64,000 bases of DNA from CAVUAA01 sp963739345 (lineage in GTDB: Bacteria > Chlamydiota > Chlamydiia > Chlamydiales > JAFEGQ01), in the NCBI GenBank assembly GCA_963739345.1, contig CAVUAA010000001.1, forward strand, positions 620,001 to 684,000, given 5' to 3'. The stretch's first letter is position 1, and each line of letters begins with the position of its first letter. The position numbers and the translations under genes are program-made. Positions 8,631-17,155 of this stretch are shown one piece after another. The notes below the pieces were generated by a model. That model had not been told where the DNA came from. It saw only the letters and a program-made list of their open reading frames with translations, and made no database searches.

Positions 8631-8781
8631 CCCTTGGCGTTCATCACTTTGTCGTAGGTACTAAGTTTCATTTCTTCCATGGCTCCATCTCCTGTTTTGT
8701 TTAGGTTGGAAAGCAAAACTATATCAAATAGGAACTGCTTTCCGGCAATCCTAAAATATAAGGTTGTTGATAGGTATTTTT

Positions 8782-10037
8782 TTAATAAGTGCGGATGAGC
8801 TGAGCGGCGCGGGCAAGCTCGGAGTCGCGATGGACGGAGCTGATGAACCAGGTCTCGAATTGGGAGGGGGGGATAAAGACGCCGTTCTCAAAGAGGTGCG
8901 CAAATAGATTACGAAAGAGGGCGGGGTCGAGCGCCTGGACATCGGTAAAATTAGTGATGGAGGTGGCTCCAGGAAATAGAGTGAGCATGGAGCCGACGCG
9001 GTTGACGCAGAGGTCGCCAAGTTGAGAGACGAAGCGGGCCGCTTTTGCATCGAGGTCGGAGTAGAAATTGGGTGCGGAGAGGAGGTCGAGGGTGGCGAGC
9101 CCTGCGGCCATGGCGATAGGATTGCCGGAGAGGGTGCCTGCTTGGTAGACGTCGCCAAGGGGGTAGAGGTGCTCCATGATGTCAGCGCGGCCACCAAAGG
9201 CGCCGATGGGAAAGCCGCCGCCGAGGACCTTGCCGAGGGTGGTGAGGTCGGGGGTGATGCCTAGCAGTTCTTGGGCGCCGCCACGGGCGACACGGAAGCC
9301 GGAGATCACTTCGTCGAAGATGAGAAGGGCGCCGTGGTTTTGGGTGAGGGCGCGGAGGGTGGAGAGGAATTCAGGAGTGCCGGGAACAACGCCCATGTTG
9401 CCGGCGATGGGCTCGACGATGACGGCGGCAATCTGGTCGCCGTAGGTTTTGAAGGCGTCGAGTGCAGCTTGGGGGTCGTTGTAGGGCAAACTCAGTGTGG
9501 ATTGGACGAGTTCAGGGGGGACGCCGGCGGAGGAGGCGTTGCTAAGGTGAGCAACGCGGGAGCCGGCGTTGACTAGAAGCGAGTCGGCATGGCCATGGTA
9601 ACAGCCATCGAATTTGATGATGAGCTTGCGGCCGGTGAAGCCGCGAGCGAGGCGGATGGCGGTCATGGTCGCTTCGGTGCCGGAGGCGACAAAGCGAACT
9701 TTATCGATGCTGGGGACCCAAGAGACGACGCGGCGAGCAAGTTTTTCTTCGAGGGGGCACGACATGCCGTACCCTGTGCCGTGGGGAAGTTGAGCAGTAA
9801 TAGCGTCGAGAACATGCGGGTGGGCGTGGCCGCAGATAAGGGGGCCGAAGGAGGCGTGGAGGTCGAGGTAGGTGTGGCCGTCGACGTCGGTGAGGGTGTC
9901 ACCTTGGGCTGATTCAACGACATGGGTGAGACGTCGAGTCCCTTGAAGGCGCGGGCCCCTGAGTTGACGCCGCCGGGAATCACTTCACAAAGGGCGTTGT
10001 AGGTGCTGATCGATTGGGGACGCTTAGTGTTGACCAT
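8782..10037 (-). pseudogene. hemL: Glutamate-1-semialdehyde 2,1-aminomutase, split by a frameshift
   Basis: Class III PLP enzyme converting glutamate-1-semialdehyde to 5-aminolevulinate in the C5 heme pathway. The first 41 codons (from ATG 10037, IPGGVNSGARAFKGLDVSPM) and the rest (VESAQGDTLTDVDGHTYLDL onward to 8782) are in different frames; one base missing near 9915-9922 explains it. Everything else looks intact: SGTEATMTAIRLARG, the DEVISGFR motif and the PLP lysine in TTLGKVLGGG. The undamaged remainder suggests a very recent lesion or a sequencing error; no homopolymer sits at the break. Divergent from tamA, 31 bp apart. Confidence 0.85.
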
Positions 10038-10068
10038 GGAGGAACTCTAGGGCACAATCCCTATACTT

Positions 10069-11913
10069 GTGAAGCGACTATTTTTCTTAATGATTCTCGT
10101 GTGGATTGGAGGTTTGAGTGCATTCTGCATTGAGCGCCCCCGTGGCCCACCGCCCCCTCCCCCACCCGACGCCTATCAAGTGGAGTTTGTGGGGGTGGAA
10201 AACCGGCAGATTCTGAAGTCGATGCGGGAGACGTCGCTCTTGATCGCGGAGAGAAAGCGGGTGCCGCAGTCGTTTCCGGCGTTGCAGTATAGAGCGGAGT
10301 CGGATGTGTCGCGCATGTTGGATGTGTTGCACAGCTTTGGCTACTACAGCGCGCAGGTTTTTGTCCGCTACGATCGGGAGAGCGATCCACAGACGGTGAG
10401 ACTGGTGGTGCATCCGGGGCCCATCTATCCGTTGGAGAGCTTTGTGTTGGTGGGGCCGGAGCTGGAGGACGATCCGTGGGCGGGGCAGCGCTATCCGTTG
10501 GAGACGATCACGCCGGAGGATGTGGACTTGCGTCTTGGGCAACCGGCGATTGCGGAGCAGATTTTGGATGCGGAGGCGAAGATTTTGCGGCTGATGGATC
10601 GGTGTGGCTATCCGCTGGCGCGGGTGACCGATCAGGAAGCGGTGGTGGATATGGCCGACCGGACGGTGGAGGTGACGGTGACGGTGGACTCAGGGCCTCT
10701 TTGCACATTTGGGCAGCTGAGGATTGCCGGTCTGCGGAAGGTGCGGAAGAAATTTGTAGTGCAGTGCATGGGATGGAGGAAGGGTCAGCGGTTTGATCCG
10801 AAGCGGGTGGAGAAGACAATTTCCTATTTGCGCCGATCGGGACTGTTTCGGAGTATTCGAGTGGTGCACGCGCCGGAGGCTGAGGCGGACGGAGCGCTGC
10901 CGGTGACGATTGAGCTTGAAGAGCGGAAGGCGCGGACGATTGGGGTGGGGGTCTCCTACAACATTGATCAAGGGTTTGGTCCGGAATTTGAGTGGGAGCA
11001 TCGCAACCTGTTTGGGATGGGGGAAGATCTCAATATTCGGGTGACGACAGGAAACAGAAAGCAGGAGGCGGGAATCTACTTCCGCAAGCCCCACTTTGGA
11101 CATTGTGATCGGGATCTGCTGCTGGGTGTCGAGGCGACGCGGAAAAACTATCCGGGCTATAACTCAAAATCGATCGCGGTGCACGCACTGATTGATCGGG
11201 TGCTCAACAAGCACTGGGCCTATTCGTATGGGGTTGAGGTGGAACAGCTGGGAGTGACGAAGTCGAACAACAACGGCGACTTCTTGTTGGTCGAGTTCCC
11301 GATCCATGTGCGGCTGTTGACGGTGGACGATATTCTCGATCCGAGCCGGGGCTTTCGGGTGTTGATGAAGGTGCGGCCGACGGTCAACGTGATTGAGCGG
11401 GAGCGGATCAAGGGTAGGAGCGATGTTCGCTTCTATTCAACGCAGCAGCTGTGGGGAGCGGTCTATCAGAAGCTCGATCGGCGGAAACGCTACATTCTGG
11501 CGCTGTGGGGGACGATCGGGACGATTTGGGGTGGCTCGGATGTGTCGATTCCCCCACCGAAGCGGTTTTATGCGGGATCGGACACGACTCTGCGGGGCTA
11601 CAGCTTTCAGACGGTGGGGCCGCTCAACTCGCGAGGGAAGCCAATCGGTGGGCGGTCGCTGCTGGTTGTGGGGATTGAGCCGCGGGTGCGAGTAAGCGAG
11701 AACTGGGGCTTTGCGGTCTTCTACGAGGCGGGCAATGTGTACGCAAATCCATGGCCCGACATTGGTGGAAAGTGGTTACAGTCGGTGGGCGCTGGTCCCC
11801 GCTACTACACGCCGGTGGGGCCAATTAGCATCGACATTGCGGTGCCGCTCAACAAGCGGCCGGGCCTCGATCGAGCCTTTCAGGTATATGTCAACATAGG
11901 ACAAACGTTTTAG
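10069..11913 (+). CDS. tamA: Omp85-family outer membrane assembly factor TamA
   Basis: 614 residues with a signal peptide (MKRLFFLMILVWIGGLSAF), a proline run, about three POTRA domains (roughly residues 40-280) and a C-terminal beta-barrel (about 290-614) including the conserved barrel motif RFYAGSDTTLRGYS. Being followed after one base by a TamB-like gene identifies it as TamA rather than BamA; with TamB it forms an envelope-spanning complex for insertion of outer membrane proteins or lipid transport. The start is GTG at 10069 without a convincing ribosome binding site; ATG at 10090 is possible but would shorten the signal peptide. Confidence 0.85.
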   Translation: MKRLFFLMILVWIGGLSAFCIERPRGPPPPPPPDAYQVEFVGVENRQILKSMRETSLLIAERKRVPQSFPALQYRAESDVSRMLDVLHSFGYYSAQVFVRYDRESDPQTVRLVVHPGPIYPLESFVLVGPELEDDPWAGQRYPLETITPEDVDLRLGQPAIAEQILDAEAKILRLMDRCGYPLARVTDQEAVVDMADRTVEVTVTVDSGPLCTFGQLRIAGLRKVRKKFVVQCMGWRKGQRFDPKRVEKTISYLRRSGLFRSIRVVHAPEAEADGALPVTIELEERKARTIGVGVSYNIDQGFGPEFEWEHRNLFGMGEDLNIRVTTGNRKQEAGIYFRKPHFGHCDRDLLLGVEATRKNYPGYNSKSIAVHALIDRVLNKHWAYSYGVEVEQLGVTKSNNNGDFLLVEFPIHVRLLTVDDILDPSRGFRVLMKVRPTVNVIERERIKGRSDVRFYSTQQLWGAVYQKLDRRKRYILALWGTIGTIWGGSDVSIPPPKRFYAGSDTTLRGYSFQTVGPLNSRGKPIGGRSLLVVGIEPRVRVSENWGFAVFYEAGNVYANPWPDIGGKWLQSVGAGPRYYTPVGPISIDIAVPLNKRPGLDRAFQVYVNIGQTF

Positions 11914-11914
11914 A

Positions 11915-14900
11915 ATGAAAAGACTCGGCGTGACAGTTTTGCTGGTGGTGATTGGGTTGGTGGCGGCCCTGGTTGGCGGCAGCTTTCTCGCCCTCCACAC
12001 GGAGCCGGTGCAGCGGAAGCTGGCAGCGGTGGCGAGTCGCGTTCTCTCCGAGAAAACGGGCAAGCAGGTAGAAATCGCCCGCATTGCTCCCGCTTTTCCT
12101 CTCCAGTTTGTGGTTGAAGGGGTGAAGATCGAAGGGGTGGTAGAGGCTGAAAGAATCGCCTTCTCGTGGCGGCCAACAGCCCTCTTTGGAGGGAGCTTGG
12201 CGTTTGGCTATCTCGAGTCGCCCGCGGTGAAGGTGCTCTCCAGCGGAGGAGAGACTCCTGAGATCACTGAGTGGCCATCCCTTCCCATTGGCATTTCGGT
12301 AGAGCGGCTCAAAATAGATCGGCTCGAAGTGGATGGGTTTGCAGTCGCTATTGAGGGTGACTTAGGGATCAAACGGAGCGGGGGCGACTTTGGCGCCTCG
12401 GTAAAAATCACTCCCCTTGAAAAGAAGCTGGGCACCTACCTGTTTGAGCTGCGAGGGAAGGCGGAGGCGGAAGATATTTTTCTCCACGCCCGTACACTCC
12501 CCTCTGAGCACGACAAGGTTAAAAGACAGCTGGCGTCGGCCGGCGTCGATGTGCGCGCCTTCAACATTCACGCCTTCGGCAAGCTAGACAGCTGGGCGGC
12601 AGTGCTCGCCGGCAAAGGAGGCTCTGAAGAGCAACAGCTTCTTGGCGACTTCACCGTCGTAGTCTCGACCGACCAGGAGGCCGATACAATCGCCTCGCGG
12701 CTGATTGGAAAGCGAGCCGATCTGGAAGGGGTCTTTTCCATCGACGGAGAAAGGATCTTGCGTCTCAAACCAATTTCGGCCGATGGAGAGAGGATTCGAC
12801 TTCGGGGCGAGGTGGTGACAACGCTTGGCGGTGACATCCATAACGCGCAGGTGAAGTTGACGGTGAAGGACCTCTCTGCACTCGACGGCATTGCGGCGCT
12901 CACCTACACAGGCGGTGTAACCGCCGACATCTCCCTTCTTGGGCGGGCCCCCAACCCCACCCTCTCTGTCGAAGTCAATGGGGAGAGTGTGACGGTGAGT
13001 GGCACCCCCATCTCCAATCTCACTGCTCAGCTGATCCTCCACTTCGAGAAGGAGGGAGCCGATGGGACGCTGAGAGGGTCGGGGACGGTGGGGACGCACC
13101 CTGTCACCGCAACAATGGATATTCACCAGAAGGAGGATTGTTGGGCCTTAAGTGACTTCCAGCTCCTCTCAAAAGGGGCGCAGCTGATCGGACAGCTCGA
13201 TGTGTGCGAAACGGGCCTCGTTGGCGGTACCCTCCAAGGGCGGGTCGATCGGCTGCTCGACTGGGCGCCGGTCTTTGGGACCGACCTTGAAGGAAACGCC
13301 ACCCTCGACATCCGCCTGGACGAAGAGACGCTCACCCTCGACGCTGTCGCCCCCGTCCTCACCCTGGACCAGTTTACTGCCGAGCAGGCCGAAATACACG
13401 CCACCCTCCACCGCCCATTCTCACCTCTCCTTGGGAAAATCTCGATCACCGCAGAAGATCTGTTCTATCAGCAGCTCGAGTTCTCCCACTTCCTCTTTTC
13501 AACCGACATCGAGGGGGACGACTGGCCCTTCCAAACCTCGTGGGAGGACGCAGAGGCGGAAGGGACGTGGAGCTTCATCGACAAAACCTTCTCGGCCACC
13601 CTCGACACCTTTGAGGGGGATATTTTTGGAGAAGCTGTCTCGCTGAAGCAGCCCATCTCTGTCCGTCACAATGAGACAGAGAGGCTCACCTTCTCTCCCC
13701 TCTCACTCACCGCAGGCGACGGCCATCTCGAGCTCGCCTACACACCACTCGACGAGGCTGAGCCGATCCGGATGGAGGCGGTCCGCTTCCCTCTCGCTGT
13801 CCTCGAGATCCTCTTTCCCAAGGCGCCACTCAACGGGACCGTAGACGCCACCATTCTCCTCTCGAATATCAACAGCAATCCAACCGGTCTAATTGAAGTA
13901 ATCTGGGACGGAGTTGAGCTCAAAGACCCTCTCCTCCTCGATATCAAATCGGTCGCCGGAAGGATCGATGGCGAGCTGCGAGGCGGCATGTTTACCATCA
14001 CTGTCGCGGCCGACAGCGAGGCGGGCTCCCCCCTTGATGCTCACCTGCGGATGCCACTGATCGCCACCGGCCCTCCCCTCCACTTCTCTGTTCCGGACAA
14101 CGGAAAAATCGATGGTCACGCCGCTTTCTCAGGGCAACTCGGACCCGTCCTCCAGTTTCTCCTCCCCGATACCGCAACCGTGAGTGGCGATCTGGTCGCC
14201 ACACTCGACATCTCCGGCACAGCCGGCAAGCCTGAAGTAAAGGGAGATCTCACAATTGACCGGGGCATCTTTGAGGACTACTACTCAGGCGCCATTATCG
14301 ACAACATCGACGCTCACTTCATTGCGGACGGTCCCAAAATTACCCTTGAGCGGCTCACCGCCACCGATGGTGGCACAGGGACACTGAGTGCAACCGGAGA
14401 GATCGCACTCGACCCTGCGACCGACTACCCGTTCAACATCGATCTCATCGCCGACCAGATGCTGCTGGTCAATCTCGACATCGCTCAATCCAAGCTCGGT
14501 GGCGCCCTCAACTTTGGCGGTACCCTCGTGGAGCCCAAACTGACCGGCGCCCTCAACGTCGACTCACTCATCATCAACCTGGAGAACGATCTTCCCTCAC
14601 GGATTCCAAAACTCAACACCATCTTCGTTAACGTCCCTCCATCACAGAAGAGAAAGCGGCAACGGGAGCACATCGTCACCATCCCCCTCGACGTGACGCT
14701 CACCTCCCCCAACACCACCCACCTGATGGGCAACGGAATCAAATCGCAATGGGGGGGCACGGTCCGTCTAGTGGGCACCGTTGAGCGGCCCGAACTCGAG
14801 GGAGATTTGACGCTGAAGCAGGGAGGATTTGAATTGGCCGGCCGCCAGTTCAAGCTCACCTCGGGAACAATCGCGTTTGCCGGCGATCCCGCCACCCGCA

Positions 14901-15391
14901 CCCACATCCAGATCATCGGCTCCGACACCATTGAGGACATCGAAATCAACGCCGAGCTGCAGGGAACCCTCCCCAACATCTCACTCACCTTCTACTCCGC
15001 CCCCTCCATGTCGGCACAAGAGATCCTCTCCTATCTCATCTTTGGCAGACCCGCCTCTGACGCCGACTCTGATCAGCTCGCCCAGCTCAATCAAGCCTCC
15101 ATCGACATCTCCAAGGGCGAGTATAGTGAGCCGGTGTGGAAGAAGTGGCAGCAAGGGATCGGCCTCGACGAGTTCACCATCACCGCCCCTGAAAATGGCG
15201 AAGAGGAATATGGTATCCTCGCCGGGAAGAAACTCCACGAGAACTTTGAGGTGCACGTCTACCGCTCTATCAACCAGGAATTCAACAGGACCCGGATCTA
15301 CATCGATCTCTTCGGTCAGTTCCGCCTCTCGGGTGAGGTGGGCAACGAAGATTCCGAGCGATTCAGTCTGGTCTGGAGGAAGAACTACTAG
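11915..15391 (+). CDS. tamB: Translocation and assembly module protein TamB (AsmA-like)
   Basis: 1158 residues. One N-terminal transmembrane anchor (VTVLLVVIGLVAALVGGSFL) followed by a very long beta-rich periplasmic region and the TamB/DUF490 C-terminal domain (about 800-1158; e.g. LSYLIFGRPASDADSDQ, a conserved landmark of the family). TamB spans the periplasm as a hydrophobic groove and works with TamA; AsmA-like proteins of this type are implicated in phospholipid transport, which fits the mla genes downstream. Starts one base after the tamA stop. Same strand and spacing suggest a tamA-tamB-mla transcription unit. Confidence 0.9.
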   Translation: MKRLGVTVLLVVIGLVAALVGGSFLALHTEPVQRKLAAVASRVLSEKTGKQVEIARIAPAFPLQFVVEGVKIEGVVEAERIAFSWRPTALFGGSLAFGYLESPAVKVLSSGGETPEITEWPSLPIGISVERLKIDRLEVDGFAVAIEGDLGIKRSGGDFGASVKITPLEKKLGTYLFELRGKAEAEDIFLHARTLPSEHDKVKRQLASAGVDVRAFNIHAFGKLDSWAAVLAGKGGSEEQQLLGDFTVVVSTDQEADTIASRLIGKRADLEGVFSIDGERILRLKPISADGERIRLRGEVVTTLGGDIHNAQVKLTVKDLSALDGIAALTYTGGVTADISLLGRAPNPTLSVEVNGESVTVSGTPISNLTAQLILHFEKEGADGTLRGSGTVGTHPVTATMDIHQKEDCWALSDFQLLSKGAQLIGQLDVCETGLVGGTLQGRVDRLLDWAPVFGTDLEGNATLDIRLDEETLTLDAVAPVLTLDQFTAEQAEIHATLHRPFSPLLGKISITAEDLFYQQLEFSHFLFSTDIEGDDWPFQTSWEDAEAEGTWSFIDKTFSATLDTFEGDIFGEAVSLKQPISVRHNETERLTFSPLSLTAGDGHLELAYTPLDEAEPIRMEAVRFPLAVLEILFPKAPLNGTVDATILLSNINSNPTGLIEVIWDGVELKDPLLLDIKSVAGRIDGELRGGMFTITVAADSEAGSPLDAHLRMPLIATGPPLHFSVPDNGKIDGHAAFSGQLGPVLQFLLPDTATVSGDLVATLDISGTAGKPEVKGDLTIDRGIFEDYYSGAIIDNIDAHFIADGPKITLERLTATDGGTGTLSATGEIALDPATDYPFNIDLIADQMLLVNLDIAQSKLGGALNFGGTLVEPKLTGALNVDSLIINLENDLPSRIPKLNTIFVNVPPSQKRKRQREHIVTIPLDVTLTSPNTTHLMGNGIKSQWGGTVRLVGTVERPELEGDLTLKQGGFELAGRQFKLTSGTIAFAGDPATRTHIQIIGSDTIEDIEINAELQGTLPNISLTFYSAPSMSAQEILSYLIFGRPASDADSDQLAQLNQASIDISKGEYSEPVWKKWQQGIGLDEFTITAPENGEEEYGILAGKKLHENFEVHVYRSINQEFNRTRIYIDLFGQFRLSGEVGNEDSERFSLVWRKNY

Positions 15392-15440
15392 AACGCAATC
15401 AACTCTTTGGTTACAAGAGACCTAATGACTGGAGGTTGAA

Positions 15441-15620
15441 ATGAGTGTGATTGGTACGATCAAGGGATGGTTTCAGAGTGCAGCTGCCGCAAAAAATGAT
15501 CAGCTTCACCAAGCGGAAAAGGGCGATAAGCCGCCCGCCGACAAGGGGGGGATTGGAGCCACCAAAACGACAGTAGAAGACGCTAAGAAGACAGAACAGG
15601 ACTGGAAGGGAGACACCTAA
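15441..15620 (+). CDS. 59-residue hydrophilic hypothetical protein
   Basis: A short frame between tamB and mlaE. ATG at 15441 follows GGAGG with a 5-nt spacer, a strong ribosome binding site, and the stop TAA at 15618-15620 directly abuts the TTG start of mlaE. The product begins MSVIGTIKGWFQSAAAAKND and is then Lys/Asp/Thr-rich, with a possible N-terminal amphipathic helix and a disordered tail. No family recognised. Position inside the operon and the ribosome binding site make it more likely real than chance. Confidence 0.6.
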   Translation: MSVIGTIKGWFQSAAAAKNDQLHQAEKGDKPPADKGGIGATKTTVEDAKKTEQDWKGDT

Positions 15621-16409
15621 TTGCGGGATCTCTTGAACAAACTGATCGGTGTATTCGCCTTTGTGGGCGACTATACCATCTTAATTGGGCGGGTGAGCGC
15701 AGTGACGCTCCGCCGACCGCCTAGGTGGGCCCTTATCCGCGATCAGCTCTACGTGATCGGCGTCCAATCGATCCCCGTCGTCGCCATCACCGGCTTTAGC
15801 ACTGGTCTCATCTTAGCCACACAAGCCTACTATCAGATGTCACAGCTAGGTTTAGGGGGGGCAACCGGCCTTTTTGTTGCCAAGTCGATGGTAACCGAAC
15901 TTGGCCCCGTCCTCACCGCCGTTATGGTGACCGGGCGGGTGGGCGCCGCCATGTGCGCAGAACTTGGCACCATGCGGGTCTCCGAGCAGATCGACGCCCT
16001 CCAGTCGATGGCCGTCAACCCCATGCGCTACCTCGTCGCACCCCGTTTCATTGCAGGGTCGCTGATGGTACCTCCACTCACCATCTTTTCCACCCTCCTC
16101 GGCATCGTCGGCGGCTACCTCATCTCCGTCCACTATTTTGGCCTCGCTCCCGCCACCTACCTCGCCCCCCTCCCCACCCACATCAAGGATTGGGACATCA
16201 TCGCAGGGCTCGTCAAAGCGTTCTTCTTTGGAATCATCCTCACCACCGTCGCCTGCTACAAAGGGATGACCACCACAGGAGGAGCTGCCGGCGTCGGCAA
16301 AGCGACCACCGACAGCGTTGTGATCAGCTATACCCTTATCCTCGTCACCAACTTCTTCCTCAACATTATCCTCAACACCCTTCACCAAAGTTGGTTCCCA
16401 TCGCTATGA
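15621..16409 (+). CDS. mlaE: MlaE-type ABC transporter permease
   Basis: 262 residues, full length for the MlaE/YrbE family, with five to six membrane helices and the conserved core TELGPVLTAVMVTGRVGAAMCAELGTMRVSEQIDAL (residues about 92-127). With MlaF and MlaD it forms the inner-membrane complex that moves phospholipids between inner and outer membranes. Start TTG at 15621, directly after the stop of the preceding small gene and behind GGGAG; the family usually begins near this point. Overlaps mlaF by 4 nt (ATGA). Confidence 0.9.
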   Translation: MRDLLNKLIGVFAFVGDYTILIGRVSAVTLRRPPRWALIRDQLYVIGVQSIPVVAITGFSTGLILATQAYYQMSQLGLGGATGLFVAKSMVTELGPVLTAVMVTGRVGAAMCAELGTMRVSEQIDALQSMAVNPMRYLVAPRFIAGSLMVPPLTIFSTLLGIVGGYLISVHYFGLAPATYLAPLPTHIKDWDIIAGLVKAFFFGIILTTVACYKGMTTTGGAAGVGKATTDSVVISYTLILVTNFFLNIILNTLHQSWFPSL

Positions 16410-17155
16410 TCGTCGCTCATGACATCTGGAAGGCGTTTGGCGACAAACAGGTGCTGTGTGGCTTGAGCCTGGAGGTAGAGGCCAAAGAGACGGTCGTGAT
16501 TATCGGACGTTCTGGTGTAGGTAAGAGCGTCCTACTCAAGCAGATCATCGGACTCGATAAACCCGATCGAGGCTACGTCGAAGTGGAGGGCGTGCGCATC
16601 TCCGACCTCGAGAGAGCCCCCCTCTACAAAGCAACCCGCCACATGGGTATGCTCTTTCAGGGCGCCGCCCTCTTCGACTCCCTCACTGTCTTTGAAAACA
16701 CCGCCTTCTATCTCCGTCAACACGGCGATCCTGACACCAGCAAGAGCATTCCAAACAAAGAGATTCGCGAGCGGGTCGATGAAGCGCTCGCCATGGTGGG
16801 ACTCGAGGGGACACAAGAGCTCCTCCCCTCTTCACTCTCAGGAGGAATGCGGAAGCGGGCAGCTCTTGCCCGCCTCATCTGCTACCGCCCTCGCCTCCTC
16901 CTCTACGACGAACCCACCACCGGCCTCGATCCCGTCTCGTCCGATCAGATCAACCAACTCATCCTTAAGACACAGAAGGAGTTGGACGCCACAAGCCTCG
17001 TTGTCACCCACGACATGCGCTCAGCAATTGAGGTGGGCGACAGACTAGCCTTGCATCATGAGGGGCAAATCGTGTTTATTGCACCAAAGGAGGAGTTCAT
17101 TCGGAGTGACCATCCAGTCATTCGCTCCTTCATGGAAAGCGCAGAGGTTAGATGA
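16406..17155 (+). CDS. mlaF: MlaF-type ABC transporter ATP-binding protein
   Basis: 249 residues. Walker A GRSGVGKSVL (about residues 35-44), Q-loop in GMLFQGAALFDSL, signature LSGGMRKRAALAR, Walker B LLLYDEPTTGLDP and switch histidine in VVTHDM, all intact; the signature with GMRKR is typical of MlaF. Energises lipid transport by MlaE/MlaD. ATG 16406 overlaps the mlaE stop (ATGA); longer upstream reading in this frame runs inside mlaE and is not a real extension. The stop overlaps the mlaD start by 4 nt. Confidence 0.94.
   Translation: MIVAHDIWKAFGDKQVLCGLSLEVEAKETVVIIGRSGVGKSVLLKQIIGLDKPDRGYVEVEGVRISDLERAPLYKATRHMGMLFQGAALFDSLTVFENTAFYLRQHGDPDTSKSIPNKEIRERVDEALAMVGLEGTQELLPSSLSGGMRKRAALARLICYRPRLLLYDEPTTGLDPVSSDQINQLILKTQKELDATSLVVTHDMRSAIEVGDRLALHHEGQIVFIAPKEEFIRSDHPVIRSFMESAEVR

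Larger units (their letters stand above)
6896..8680 (-). pseudogene. Tail-anchored family member 3, broken by IS5 insertion and a frameshift
   Basis: The 5' end lies at 8680-8631 (ATG preceded by AGGAG; starts MEEMKLSTYDKVMNAKG) and the rest at 7557-6896. Excising 7566-8630 plus one 8-bp duplication joins the halves in frame (...NAKG|SEALWKQK...). A second lesion is one extra base in the C run at 7401-7404 (GGGG instead of GGG on the coding strand); without it the frame continues into the segment ending at 6896. The restored protein is about 230 residues with a C-terminal membrane helix (YLGAAALVLAVGVAYKM) and the GYVRVPEGARTWV tail shared with the 5691-6757 gene. The downstream frame could still start at GTG 7381. 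Function unknown. Confidence 0.85.

Noticed and set aside
9915..9925. Programmed ribosomal frameshift in hemL
   Set aside because: No slippery heptamer or stem-loop at the site; hemL is not known for frameshifting.
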